Origin: Myxococcus virescens
Lineage (GTDB): Bacteria > Myxococcota > Myxococcia > Myxococcales > Myxococcaceae
Direction: 5' to 3'
Length of the DNA: 64,000 bases
NCBI RefSeq assembly: GCF_900101905.1
Contig: NZ_FNAJ01000019.1
Location: 84,147 to 148,146, forward strand
Made by a program: the position numbers and the translations under genes. Of this stretch, positions 43,651 to 52,795 are shown in pieces; position 1 is the first letter of the stretch, and every line of letters begins with the position of its first letter. Under the pieces are notes generated by a model. That model ran no database searches. It was not told where the DNA came from and was given only the letters and a program-made list of their open reading frames with translations.

Positions 43651-46380
43651 ATGACTCCTCCCAGGCGCCGGCGCTCAATCATTCCCGAGGTGATCCAGAT
43701 CTCGGCGACGGATTGCGGCCCCGCTTCACTCAAGAGCCTGTTCGCGGGGATGGGTGTCGAGCTCAACTATCGCGTCCTTCGCGAAGTGTGTCAGACGGAC
43801 GTTGATGGCACCTCGATCGTCACCTTGGATGAAGTCGCGAACCAGCTCGGGCTCGACGCCGAGGAGGTGATGCTTCCGCTCGATCACGTGATGGTCCCCG
43901 AAGCCAAGGCGCTTCCCGCCATCATCGTCACGCTCAGCGCGGGAGGACGGCCGCACTTCGTGGTGCTGTGGAATCGCGTCGGCCCGTTCATCCAGGTCAT
44001 GGACCCGGCGGCGGGCCGTCACTGGACCCGGATTTCGACGCTGCTGAGCCACCTGTACCAGCACACCACGTCCGTTCCGGAGACCGGCTGGCGGGAATGG
44101 GCCGGGTCCGAGGAGGCGGTCGCGACGTTCGAGCGCCGCCTGCTGAACCTGGGTGCGACGCAGGCGCGGGAGCTGGTTGCCCGGGCGCTCGAGGACCCTG
44201 GGTATCTGTCGATCGCCAGGCTCGACGCCGCGTGTCGGGCGTCCGAAGCGATGATCCGCGCGGGCGCCGTCCGGCGAGGCCGGACGGCGGCGGGTCTGCT
44301 GCAATCCATGATGGCGAAGGACGATTCCGGCGAAGTGCCCATTCCCGCTGCCTATTGGTCCGTTCGCCCCAACCCCGAGGCGGAGGGCGAGCTGTCGATG
44401 ACCGGCGCGGTGCTGATGCGGGTTCGCGGTTGGCGCGAGGCTTCGCGCGCAGGCGAAGACGCGCCGAAAGCCGTGCTCGCGAGCGACCTGGCGACGGAGC
44501 TCGTCGCCAAGCAGACGAGCCCGGCGCGAACGCTGCTCCGCCTGCGAGGCGAAGATTCGTGGGTCGTTCCGGGCCTGATTGCGGTGGGACTGGTGTTCGC
44601 CACCTTCGGGCGGATCCTGCAAGCGCTGATGCTCCGTGGCGTGCTCGACCTGGGGCGCGACCTCGGCACGTTCGCGCAGCGTGCGACGGGCATGGCTGTT
44701 CTCGCGGGCGTCGCGCTCTGCTTCATGCTCATCCAAATCCCCATTTCATTGGGATTGCTCGGCATCGGCCGCCGGCTCGAGGTGCGGCTGCGGAAGGCGT
44801 ATTTCGAGAAGCTTCCCGAGATGGAGGACCGCTATTTCCAGAGCCGGCTCGCCTCCGACATGGCGTCTCGCACGCACAACATCCAGGCGATGCGGTCGCT
44901 GCCGCTCCTGCTCGCGCAGGCCTTGATCCTATCGCTCGAAGTCGCGAGCATCACCGCCGCGCTCATCTGGGCCGCGCCGCACGCATGGCACATCGTGCTC
45001 GCGCTCGCGGCGGTCACGCTGCTCGTGCCCCTGGTCGCGCAGAAGCTGCTCTTCGAGCCCGACCTGCGCGTGCAGATGCACGCAGGCGCGCTCAGCGGAT
45101 TCACCCTGAACGCGCTCGTCGGGCTCACGCCGATCCGGATCCACGGCGCCGAGCGGTCGCTGCGCCGCGCGCAGGAGACCTTGCTCGTCAGCTGGACCAA
45201 GGCGCGCTATTGGCTCCAGACGCTGTCGGTCGGGTTCGAAGGCGGGCTGATGCTGGTGAGCTACGGCCTCGTCATGCTGCTCGTCTATTCGTACCTCGCG
45301 GGCACCGACCGGGCTTCGCTGGTGTTGTTGGTCGTCTATTGGGCGCTGCGGTTGCCCATTCTCGGCCAGCGGCTGATGCTGCTGAGCCGCGCGTTCCCGA
45401 ATGCGATGAACCGGGTTCGCCGGCTCCTCGACGTCATCGGCGACATCAAGGATCCGCCGGCCCGGCCCGAGGCGCCAGTGCAGGAGCCTGTCGCGTCCGC
45501 GGACGTCGCGAGCGGCGTTTCAATCGTGATGGAGAAGGTCCGCGTGAAGGGTGGCGGTCACACCATCCTCGACAAGGTCTCCTTGAACATCGCCCCTGGC
45601 GAGCATGTGGCCGTGGTCGGTGTCTCCGGAGCAGGCAAGTCGACGCTGGTCGGCCTTTTGCTCGGCTGGCTCCGGCCGGCGCGCGGCGAGATCAAGGTCG
45701 ACGGGCAGGTGCTCGATCAGGCCGCTGTCGAGCGGCTGCGGCGCACCACGGCCTGGGTGGATCCGGCGATCAGTCTCTGGAACCAGAGCCTCATCGACAA
45801 CCTCCGGTATGGCAACGACGGCGCGCACGGCTGGTCACTGTCGGGGGCGCTCAAGGGCGCCGAGATGCTCGACATCCTCGAGGCGCTTCCAGACGGGCTG
45901 CAGACGTCGTTGGGCGAAGGCGGAGGGCTGGTCTCGGGCGGCCAGGGTCAGCGCGTGCGCCTGGCGCGCGCGATGCTTCGCTCCGGCGTGCGCCTGGCCA
46001 TCCTCGACGAGCCCTTTCGCGGTCTCGATCGCGACCGGCGCGCGCGGCTCCTCGCCGAGTCCCGGCGGCTCTGGGCGGACATCACGCTCCTCTGTGTCAC
46101 CCACGACGTCGAGCACACCCAGGAGTTCGATCGCGTGCTCGTGATCGAGAACGGTCGGATTCTCGAGAACGGGCCGCCGAAGGAGCTGCTCGCGAACAAA
46201 GAGTCGCGGTACGCCGTGCTCCTTCGCGCCGACCAGGAGAATCGCACACTGCTCTGGGGCAATGGGCGCTGGCGCCATTGGTGGCTTTCGGACGGCCAGC
46301 TGGTGGAGAGGCCGGCGCCGAAGCCCGTGGAGAAGCCGGTCGCGGAGCCCGCAGCAGGCGAGTTGGAGCTGGTGGGATGA
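43651..46380 (+). CDS. ABC exporter with active-looking C39 peptidase domain
   Basis: 909 residues. Residues 10-130 form a C39 peptidase with the complete active site: Gln16 and Cys22 in QISATDCGPAS, His102 in RPHFVVLW, and Asp118 in VMDPAAG. About 170 residues of unknown sequence follow, then six membrane helices (WVVPGLIAVGLVFATF onward). The ATPase has Walker A GVSGAGKST, signature VSGGQGQR, Walker B LAILDEPF and switch VTHD; the usual Q-loop Gln is not obvious (AWVDPAIS). C39 exporters cut leader peptides after a double glycine and export the product. The ATGA at its end couples it to the second ABC gene. Confidence 0.93.
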   Translation: MTPPRRRRSIIPEVIQISATDCGPASLKSLFAGMGVELNYRVLREVCQTDVDGTSIVTLDEVANQLGLDAEEVMLPLDHVMVPEAKALPAIIVTLSAGGRPHFVVLWNRVGPFIQVMDPAAGRHWTRISTLLSHLYQHTTSVPETGWREWAGSEEAVATFERRLLNLGATQARELVARALEDPGYLSIARLDAACRASEAMIRAGAVRRGRTAAGLLQSMMAKDDSGEVPIPAAYWSVRPNPEAEGELSMTGAVLMRVRGWREASRAGEDAPKAVLASDLATELVAKQTSPARTLLRLRGEDSWVVPGLIAVGLVFATFGRILQALMLRGVLDLGRDLGTFAQRATGMAVLAGVALCFMLIQIPISLGLLGIGRRLEVRLRKAYFEKLPEMEDRYFQSRLASDMASRTHNIQAMRSLPLLLAQALILSLEVASITAALIWAAPHAWHIVLALAAVTLLVPLVAQKLLFEPDLRVQMHAGALSGFTLNALVGLTPIRIHGAERSLRRAQETLLVSWTKARYWLQTLSVGFEGGLMLVSYGLVMLLVYSYLAGTDRASLVLLVVYWALRLPILGQRLMLLSRAFPNAMNRVRRLLDVIGDIKDPPARPEAPVQEPVASADVASGVSIVMEKVRVKGGGHTILDKVSLNIAPGEHVAVVGVSGAGKSTLVGLLLGWLRPARGEIKVDGQVLDQAAVERLRRTTAWVDPAISLWNQSLIDNLRYGNDGAHGWSLSGALKGAEMLDILEALPDGLQTSLGEGGGLVSGGQGQRVRLARAMLRSGVRLAILDEPFRGLDRDRRARLLAESRRLWADITLLCVTHDVEHTQEFDRVLVIENGRILENGPPKELLANKESRYAVLLRADQENRTLLWGNGRWRHWWLSDGQLVERPAPKPVEKPVAEPAAGELELVG

Positions 46381-48488
46381 CGCGCTCGGACTCCGACCTG
46401 TTGTGGCCGGTCGAGCGACTGCCCGACGCGCTGGAGCAGCTGGCGCAGAGGCAAGGCTATGGCAGGGCCGCGGGCGAGATCGCCCCGCCCGCGGCGGCCG
46501 TCGAGCCGAGCCGGGTCTGGATGTTCGCGCTCGGAGATCGACTCGGCGTGGAGCTCGAGCCGATCACGCCGCTCTACCACGAGCTGCCCGACGTCCTCGA
46601 ACGCGCCGCGCCTTGCATCCTCCAGGTCCGGCGAGACGGCGTTCCGTCCTATCTGGTGCTGCTGGGGACGCGGCGCGGGAAGCTGCGCCTGCTCGCGCGC
46701 GACGCCACGGTGGTTTCGGTCCAGAGGAAGAGCGCGCTCACGCTCCTGCGCGAAGAGCAGGAAGCCACCGTCGCCGAGGTGGACCAGCTGCTCGGCGGCG
46801 TGGAGATGTCGCCCCGTGCGCGCGAGCACGCCCGCTCACAGATGCTGTTGCAGCGGCTCGGCCAGGTGCAGCTGCGCACCGGCTGGATCATGCGCCCCAG
46901 GCGCACTGCGAGCCGGCGGACGCTGCTCGGTGACATCCCGTCGCTCGTCGCCGGCATCCTCGTGAGCCACACGCTCCTCTCGCTGGTGCTGGCTGGCTCG
47001 TTCTGGTTGCTCGGTCGCGCCGCGCTCCAGGCCCACCTCGAGACCGGCTGGTTCCTGGGGTGGATCGCCGTGATCGCGTGCGCGATTCCGCTCCGCATGC
47101 TCGAGGTGTGGTGGCAGGGCGTGTTCTCGATCCGGCTCGGAACGCTGCTGAAGCAGCAGCTCCTTGCGGGAACCCTCAAGCTGACCCCCGACGAGGTGCG
47201 GCTCGACGGCATCGGCCGCCATTTCGGCCGCGTCGCCGAGGCCGAGGTCGTCGAGCAGCTTGCGGTCGGCGGCGCCCTGCTCGCGGTGTTGTCGCTCGTC
47301 GACTTGATCCTGGCGGGCGTCATCCTCGTGCTCGGAGCCGGAGGGTGGCCCCAAGCGATGGTGCTCGTCCTGTGGGTCGTGGTCGCGTTCGTCCTCGCGC
47401 GCCGCCACTACGGCGTCCAGCGGGCGTGGTCGAGCGCGCGCGTCGAGATCACCCACGACCTGCTCGAGCGCATGCTCGGCCATCGAACGCGGCTGGCGCA
47501 GCTTCCACTCGAACGCTGGCATGATGGCGAAGACGTCCGCTTGAGCTCCTACTCCGAGATCTCGAAGGTCATGGATCGCCGGACCATGCAACTGACCGCG
47601 CTCCTGCGCGACGGCTGGTTGGTGCTCGCCCTGCTGACCTTGCTGCCGGCGTTCAGCATCGGTACGGCCAATGCCAGCGCGCTGGCGGTGTCCGTGGGCG
47701 GCATCTTGCTCGCGCTGCGAGCCTTCGACGAGGTCGCCGTCTACTTCCAGCAGGTCTCCCAGGCGGCGGTGTCGTTCGAGCAGATCCGCGACTTGTTGCT
47801 CGCGGTGGGCCGCCCCGAGCTCGAATCGAAAGTCCCTCTCGAAATGGAGGGAGGCAAGCAAACCGACGCCGCCAGCGGAACCCTCATGGAGGCGCGGGGC
47901 GTGACCTTCCGGCACGACGCGCGCACCCGGCCGGTGCTCGAGAACTGCTCGTTCCAGATCGCGCAGGGCGACCGCATCCTGTTGGAGGGCCCATCGGGCG
48001 GTGGCAAGTCGACGCTGGTGTCGCTGTTGACGGGCCTGAGGACGCCGCAGGGCGGTGTGATGCTGCTGCACGCGTTGGACCGCGCGACGTTCGGCTCTTC
48101 GGGCTGGCGCAAGCGCATCACCGCCGCGCCGCAGTTCCACGAGAACCACGTCCTGTCCGGCAGCTTCGCGTACAATCTCCTGCTCGGGCGCGAGTGGCCG
48201 ACCTCGCCCGAGCTGCGGACCAAGGCCGCCGCGCTGTGCAAGGAGCTGGGGCTGGACGAACTGGTCGCCAAGATGCCCGCCGGCCTCGAGGAGATGATCG
48301 GCGAGACCGGCTGGCAGCTCTCGCACGGCGAGAAGAGCCGGCTCTACATCGCGCGCACGCTGCTGCAGGGGGTCGAGCTGGTCATCCTCGACGAGAGCTT
48401 CGCCTCCCTCGATCCCGAGACCATGCGGGTCGCGCAGCGCTGCGTCCTCAACCACGCGAAAGCCCTCGTGGTCGTCAGCCACCCATGA
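46377..48488 (+). CDS. second ABC exporter half with a degenerate C39-like domain
   Basis: 703 residues. The N-terminal 120 residues mirror a C39 domain (LPDVLERAAPCILQVRRDGV, then PSYLVLLGT) but lack the catalytic Cys, and Ser replaces the His of the PHFVVL motif. Membrane helices follow (LVAGILVSHTLLSLVLAGSF onward). The ATPase has Walker A GPSGGGKST, an altered signature LSHGEKSR, Walker B LVILDESF and ends directly after the switch His (VVVSHP). With the preceding gene it probably forms a heterodimeric exporter, its dead peptidase domain perhaps binding substrate. Confidence 0.9.
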   Translation: MTRSDSDLLWPVERLPDALEQLAQRQGYGRAAGEIAPPAAAVEPSRVWMFALGDRLGVELEPITPLYHELPDVLERAAPCILQVRRDGVPSYLVLLGTRRGKLRLLARDATVVSVQRKSALTLLREEQEATVAEVDQLLGGVEMSPRAREHARSQMLLQRLGQVQLRTGWIMRPRRTASRRTLLGDIPSLVAGILVSHTLLSLVLAGSFWLLGRAALQAHLETGWFLGWIAVIACAIPLRMLEVWWQGVFSIRLGTLLKQQLLAGTLKLTPDEVRLDGIGRHFGRVAEAEVVEQLAVGGALLAVLSLVDLILAGVILVLGAGGWPQAMVLVLWVVVAFVLARRHYGVQRAWSSARVEITHDLLERMLGHRTRLAQLPLERWHDGEDVRLSSYSEISKVMDRRTMQLTALLRDGWLVLALLTLLPAFSIGTANASALAVSVGGILLALRAFDEVAVYFQQVSQAAVSFEQIRDLLLAVGRPELESKVPLEMEGGKQTDAASGTLMEARGVTFRHDARTRPVLENCSFQIAQGDRILLEGPSGGGKSTLVSLLTGLRTPQGGVMLLHALDRATFGSSGWRKRITAAPQFHENHVLSGSFAYNLLLGREWPTSPELRTKAAALCKELGLDELVAKMPAGLEEMIGETGWQLSHGEKSRLYIARTLLQGVELVILDESFASLDPETMRVAQRCVLNHAKALVVVSHP

Positions 48489-49984
48489 GACTTCGACTTA
48501 CGCTCGCCCTCCTCGCGATGACCTGCTCCGGTTGCGAGCTGATTCGCCCCGTCGTCGTCAAACCGCCTCCGACGCCGAGCAGCTACTCGACCGCTAGCGA
48601 ACTGCGCACCGAGCCGACCCAACCGTCCAGCGCACCGGAGGGCGGGGTTCCAAGCCCGCGGCCGCCGAAGGAGGGCGTGCCCGAGAAGCCCGCCGAGCGC
48701 ATCACCCAGGACGCAGTCTGGTGGACGGCGTTCGCCGATCCGGCGCTCGACACGGCCATCCAGGAGTGCTTCGGCGACAATCTGGTCCTGCGCGAAGTGC
48801 GGGAGCTGATCTACGAGAACCAGCTCGACCCCAACGTGCCGCAAGGTTGGTGGTACCCGCTCCAGGTCGGCATCCTGAACCCGGCGGGGCTGAGGCATGT
48901 CGTCGCCAACGCCAACCTTCCGCCCGCGCCGCCAACCCGGGCCGAGTACGACGTCGCCAACGTCGGTTTCGGCGTGACCTACCAGGTCGACCTGTTTGGA
49001 GCCCTCGGTGCGCAGCGGCGCGCGGGAATGAACTTCGCCGAGCAGCAGCGGCAGCTCACCGAGGGCCGCATCCAGGACCTCGCGGTGCGGATCACCCAGG
49101 TCTGGTTCGACATCCTCGAGGCCCGCGCGCTCCGGGACCTCACGCTGCGGCAGATCGACTACAACAAGGAACTGCTCCGGCTGATTCGAGCGCGGTTCGA
49201 GCAGCACCTCACGCCCCGGCTCGTGGTGCTACAGCAGGAGCAGTTGCTGGTGAACCTCGAATCGCAGGTGCCGCTGATCGCCACCCGGAACGCGCTCTTG
49301 AATTCGGAGCTGAAGGCGCTGCTGGGCCGGGTACCAACCCCCGCCGACGACGTCATTCCACTCGATCGACAGCTTCCCGATCTCCCGCCCCCACCGAAAC
49401 TCGGAACGCCGGGCGACCTGAACGTGAACACGCCCGAGATGCGGCTCGCGGAGCTGCGCGTCGCCGAGGTCGAGCACCGCATCAACGCGAACCTGGCGAG
49501 CTGGCTTCCGACGATTCAACTGGTGGGCAACGTGGGCGCTTTGAAGGTCGGCCTCTCGGAGCCGGCCCTGGCCGAGTCCGTCGTCGGGGTGAACCTGACC
49601 TGGGCCCTGTTCGATGGAAGGCGCGTCACCGAGTACATGCGGCTGCCGATCCAGCTCCAGCGTCGCGAAATCCAATACCAGCTCGCGCTGCACACCGCGA
49701 TTGGACGGGTGCAGGATGCCGTGGTTCGGGAGGAGAACGAGGCGACGAGCCTGCGCAGCCTGCGTGCGCAGGTCCAGCTCGGGCAGCAGCTCCTGGACGA
49801 GGCGAGGCGGCTCTTCGAGCAGGGGCATTCGGACTATCTGACGGTGCTCACCGCCCTGACGAATCTGGTCGGGCTCGAGCGCGCAAGTCTGCAAGCGCAA
49901 CGGCTGCTGCTCAACCATCGCGTCGAGGTCTATCGCTCGCTCGGCGGCACCTGGTCGCGCGACGTCACACTGAAGCGGGAGTGA
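48485..49984 (+). CDS. TolC/OprM-type outer-membrane channel lipoprotein
   Basis: 499 residues, ATGA overlap with the second ABC gene. A lipobox signal is LALLAMTCSGC. Pro-rich linker, then the WWTAFADPALDTAIQEC start typical of OprM/NodT-type channels. Long helices include EQQRQLTEGRIQDLAVRITQ and RSLRAQVQLGQQLLDEARRL, with EQGHSDYLTVLTALTNLVGL near the end. It should complete a tripartite HlyD-ABC-TolC path from cytoplasm to outside. Confidence 0.92.
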   Translation: MRLRLTLALLAMTCSGCELIRPVVVKPPPTPSSYSTASELRTEPTQPSSAPEGGVPSPRPPKEGVPEKPAERITQDAVWWTAFADPALDTAIQECFGDNLVLREVRELIYENQLDPNVPQGWWYPLQVGILNPAGLRHVVANANLPPAPPTRAEYDVANVGFGVTYQVDLFGALGAQRRAGMNFAEQQRQLTEGRIQDLAVRITQVWFDILEARALRDLTLRQIDYNKELLRLIRARFEQHLTPRLVVLQQEQLLVNLESQVPLIATRNALLNSELKALLGRVPTPADDVIPLDRQLPDLPPPPKLGTPGDLNVNTPEMRLAELRVAEVEHRINANLASWLPTIQLVGNVGALKVGLSEPALAESVVGVNLTWALFDGRRVTEYMRLPIQLQRREIQYQLALHTAIGRVQDAVVREENEATSLRSLRAQVQLGQQLLDEARRLFEQGHSDYLTVLTALTNLVGLERASLQAQRLLLNHRVEVYRSLGGTWSRDVTLKRE

Positions 49985-49990
49985 GAAGCC

Positions 49991-51739
49991 ATGGCACAGC
50001 TGCAAGCGGATGAGATGCTCTACATTCCCAATCGAAGGCGGCTCACGCACGACCGGCTCGACGCGGGGAATGGCCAGCAGGTCCTGCACCTCTTCTATGG
50101 CGAGGTGGAGCTCATCTTCGACGAGCCGGACATCGCGCCCCTGGGCGAGAAGCTGCTCCAGGTCGAGCAATTTCAAGCCTCCGACGCCATGGCGTGGTCG
50201 GACGGCGCGCCCCATTCCTGGGACAAGATCCGGGACCTGCTCGAAACATTGATCGAACAGCGGGTGTTGAGGCGGGTCTCGGATGCGCCTACGGGCCGCG
50301 CCGTGGTGTCCTTCCCTGAGCGGTTGGGGGAGGTGCCAGCCGGGCGTGAGCCGCTCACGTTCAGCGCCCGCGACAACCGTTGCCCCGTGCTGACCGAACA
50401 GGCGTTCGGACGGGCGTTCGAGCTCTCGAACCTCGAGGTGGTCGTGCCGGTCTACCGCGTGGCGCATCCGGCGCTCGACGGTGACGGCCGGCAAGTGGGC
50501 GAGAACAACGTCGCACCGCGCACCTTGTTCCTCGATCTCCCCACCGTGCGCAAGCAGTGCCACTACGCGGGGAGCCGGTACCAGAGCGAACGCCCGATGA
50601 ACGTGACCGCGATGAAGGGCATGGCGCGTCAGTGGCCGGACCTGCTCTCGCTGACCGAGCAGTTCCGCAAGGCCTTCCTCGCGCGCATGCCGCCCCGGAC
50701 CCCGGGCGTGCTCACCGCGGGCGAGCTCCACATGATGGTCGTCTGCACGCTCGCGTCGGTCGGGTACGTGCTGGTGCGGGGCACCCAGCCGGTGCCGAAC
50801 GGAGAGCTCGACAGCGGGCTCGCGGCCATGTTCCGGCTGATCGACGGAGTTCGCCTGGTCACCAACGACCTGGTGCGCGATGCCCCCGAGCAGCCCGTCA
50901 CCGCGCAATCGATCGTGGACTATGCCGAGCGTCACGCGGTCTTCCATGGTCCGCACGGCGTGTGTGCCGGTCCGCCGGCGCTGATCAACGAATACATGCA
51001 GGTGTTGACCGGCTCGGCCCCGGCACCCATCGAGGCCCAGCCCGACATCGCAGCGCGCCTCGGCGATCTCGACGCCGCGCTCGATTACGGCCTGCTCGGG
51101 CAGCGCGTCGAATCGGTGGTCCGCTTCCTCGGCGCGACCCAGGGGCTGCTCCACGAACGGCTCCGGGCTGCGTTCGCCGGACACCTCCCGCGCACCGCGC
51201 TGCAAGAGTGCGTGGAGGCGCCCATCGATGTCGCGCATTACCCGCTGCTCCGGGACGATTTCCCACTCGCCGAGACATACCAGCGCGAGATCAAGCTCAG
51301 CCGCTGGTTGTTCGCGCGCATCGGCGAGGCGTTCCCCGGCACGCCACAGGGCACGTCGCTGGACGAACTGGCGAAGCTGGATCCCGCCGAGCAGGCCACG
51401 AGCCAGCGGCGACTGGCCGAGCTCTTCGCGCATGGGCTGCCGGGAGACAAGGCCGTGGCGGAGCCCCTCTGCGGTGAGCTCGCTGGCGTCGCTGCCAGCG
51501 CGTTCGCCCTCGAGCGCCGGTGCCTGCGCGTCGTCGAGCGCGAGCAAGCGATGCTGAACCAGCGGCTCCAGCGCCCGGATCACCCCCTGACCGGCGCGGA
51601 CCTGGCTGTGTTCACGCGGCCGCGCAATGGCCCCCCGTTGGCGGAGACCCTCGCGCGCGGCCTGGGCGTCTCGGTCACCAGCGACTCTGCCTCGACCGTG
51701 CTGGGCTACGGTGAGAGCAGCCTCACGTTGAAGGACTAG
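49991..51739 (+). CDS. unrecognised 582-residue protein in the exporter operon
   Basis: Starts 6 bases after the channel gene. No signal peptide and no membrane helix, so it is probably cytoplasmic. Residues 30-100 (QQVLHLFYGEVELIFDEPDI, then WDKIRDLLETLIEQRVLRR) look like a small winged-helix/RRE-type peptide-recognition fold, by impression only. Middle motifs are TFSARDNRCPVLTEQAFGRA, QCHYAGSRYQSERPMNVTAM, GELHMMVVCTLASVGYVLV and HGPHGVCAGPPALINEYMQV; the His/Cys-rich parts could hold a metal or active site. By position I infer maturation or immunity. I know no family to assign. Confidence 0.85.
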   Translation: MAQLQADEMLYIPNRRRLTHDRLDAGNGQQVLHLFYGEVELIFDEPDIAPLGEKLLQVEQFQASDAMAWSDGAPHSWDKIRDLLETLIEQRVLRRVSDAPTGRAVVSFPERLGEVPAGREPLTFSARDNRCPVLTEQAFGRAFELSNLEVVVPVYRVAHPALDGDGRQVGENNVAPRTLFLDLPTVRKQCHYAGSRYQSERPMNVTAMKGMARQWPDLLSLTEQFRKAFLARMPPRTPGVLTAGELHMMVVCTLASVGYVLVRGTQPVPNGELDSGLAAMFRLIDGVRLVTNDLVRDAPEQPVTAQSIVDYAERHAVFHGPHGVCAGPPALINEYMQVLTGSAPAPIEAQPDIAARLGDLDAALDYGLLGQRVESVVRFLGATQGLLHERLRAAFAGHLPRTALQECVEAPIDVAHYPLLRDDFPLAETYQREIKLSRWLFARIGEAFPGTPQGTSLDELAKLDPAEQATSQRRLAELFAHGLPGDKAVAEPLCGELAGVAASAFALERRCLRVVEREQAMLNQRLQRPDHPLTGADLAVFTRPRNGPPLAETLARGLGVSVTSDSASTVLGYGESSLTLKD

Positions 51740-51747
51740 AGGGTTCG

Positions 51748-52758
51748 ATGCATCCAGAGCTTGTCCGCCGCTTCCACGAACCGATTCGCGATGAGGCTGC
51801 GCGCCGGTATGGCCTGTCGCCCGAGCAGCTCACCGAGCTCACGGCCTTCGAGAACTTCGTCTACGAGGCGGAGAACGACGACGGCGAGGGCCTGATTCTG
51901 CGCATCTCGCACAGTACGCGGCGAACGATCGACTACACGCTGGGTGAGGTCGAGTTCGTTCGCTATCTGGCCGCCGCGCGCATTCCCATCGCCTCGCCGG
52001 TCCTCTCCGAATCGGGGCAGTTCGTGGAGCGGATCGAAGACCGCGAGCCCGGTAGCTACTTCGTCGCCACCGCGTTCGAGCGCGCGCCGGGCATCGTCTT
52101 CGACGACGCGCCTCCGCTCAAGGAGCGCTACTGGAAGCCCCCCCTGTTCCGCGACCTGGGCCGGCTGTTCGCGCGGCTCCACAACCGCGCCCAGACCTAC
52201 GCGCCTTCGAGCCCCAGGCTCAAGCGCCAGGAATGGCATGAGTACGACGTGGTCGACATCGACCGGTTCGCGCCTCCCGAGGAGAAGCTCGTTCGCGAGC
52301 GCACCGCGGCGATCATCGCGCGATTGAACCGGCTACCGCGAACACCGGAGAGCTACGGGCTGATCCACGCCGATCTCCACATGCACAACTTCTGCTTCGC
52401 CGAAGGGAAGATCACCGCGTTCGACTTCGACAACTGCGAGTACGCGTGGTTCGTCAAGGACATCGCGGTACTCCTCTTCTACATCGCGCGAGGCGAGGCT
52501 CGAGAGGCGCGCGACGAAGCGGCCGCTGCGTTCCTGGGGCCGTTCCTCGAAGGGTATCGGGAGCTCCGACGGATGGATCGCGAGTGGCTCGCGGCCGTGC
52601 CGGACCTGCTCGCGCTCCAGCGCTCGATGAATTACGCGCTGTTCCACCAGTATCGAGACCCGGCCGTGCTCGACGAGAGCACGCTCGACCGGTGGGGGCG
52701 GTTCCGGCGCGACATCGAAGCGGACACACCCGTCCTGCAGATTGATTTCAACGTGTAA
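51748..52758 (+). CDS. APH/choline-kinase-fold phosphotransferase in the exporter operon
   Basis: 336 residues, 8 bases after the previous gene. Kinase-fold motifs: nucleotide-binding N-lobe (FENFVYEAENDDGEGLILRI), catalytic loop HADLHMHN with His207, Asp209 and Asn214, and metal-binding Asp226/Asp228 in FDFDNCEY. Families with this fold phosphorylate aminoglycosides, sugars, choline or, in SrkA-like members, proteins. Linked to an exporter, it may modify the exported peptide or protect the producer. Last gene of the operon. Confidence 0.87.
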   Translation: MHPELVRRFHEPIRDEAARRYGLSPEQLTELTAFENFVYEAENDDGEGLILRISHSTRRTIDYTLGEVEFVRYLAAARIPIASPVLSESGQFVERIEDREPGSYFVATAFERAPGIVFDDAPPLKERYWKPPLFRDLGRLFARLHNRAQTYAPSSPRLKRQEWHEYDVVDIDRFAPPEEKLVRERTAAIIARLNRLPRTPESYGLIHADLHMHNFCFAEGKITAFDFDNCEYAWFVKDIAVLLFYIARGEAREARDEAAAAFLGPFLEGYRELRRMDREWLAAVPDLLALQRSMNYALFHQYRDPAVLDESTLDRWGRFRRDIEADTPVLQIDFNV

Positions 52759-52795
52759 CGAGCACCTCTCCAGCCTGCTGTGGAAGAAGGACCTG

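Noticed and set aside
43968..46376. Upstream extension of the second ABC exporter frame
   Set aside because: It overlaps the C39 exporter gene out of frame and is Arg/Ala-rich; the ATGA at 46377 is the natural start.
49229..51583. Long minus-strand frame opposite the channel and 582-residue genes
   Set aside because: No domains, and it crosses two well-supported plus-strand genes.
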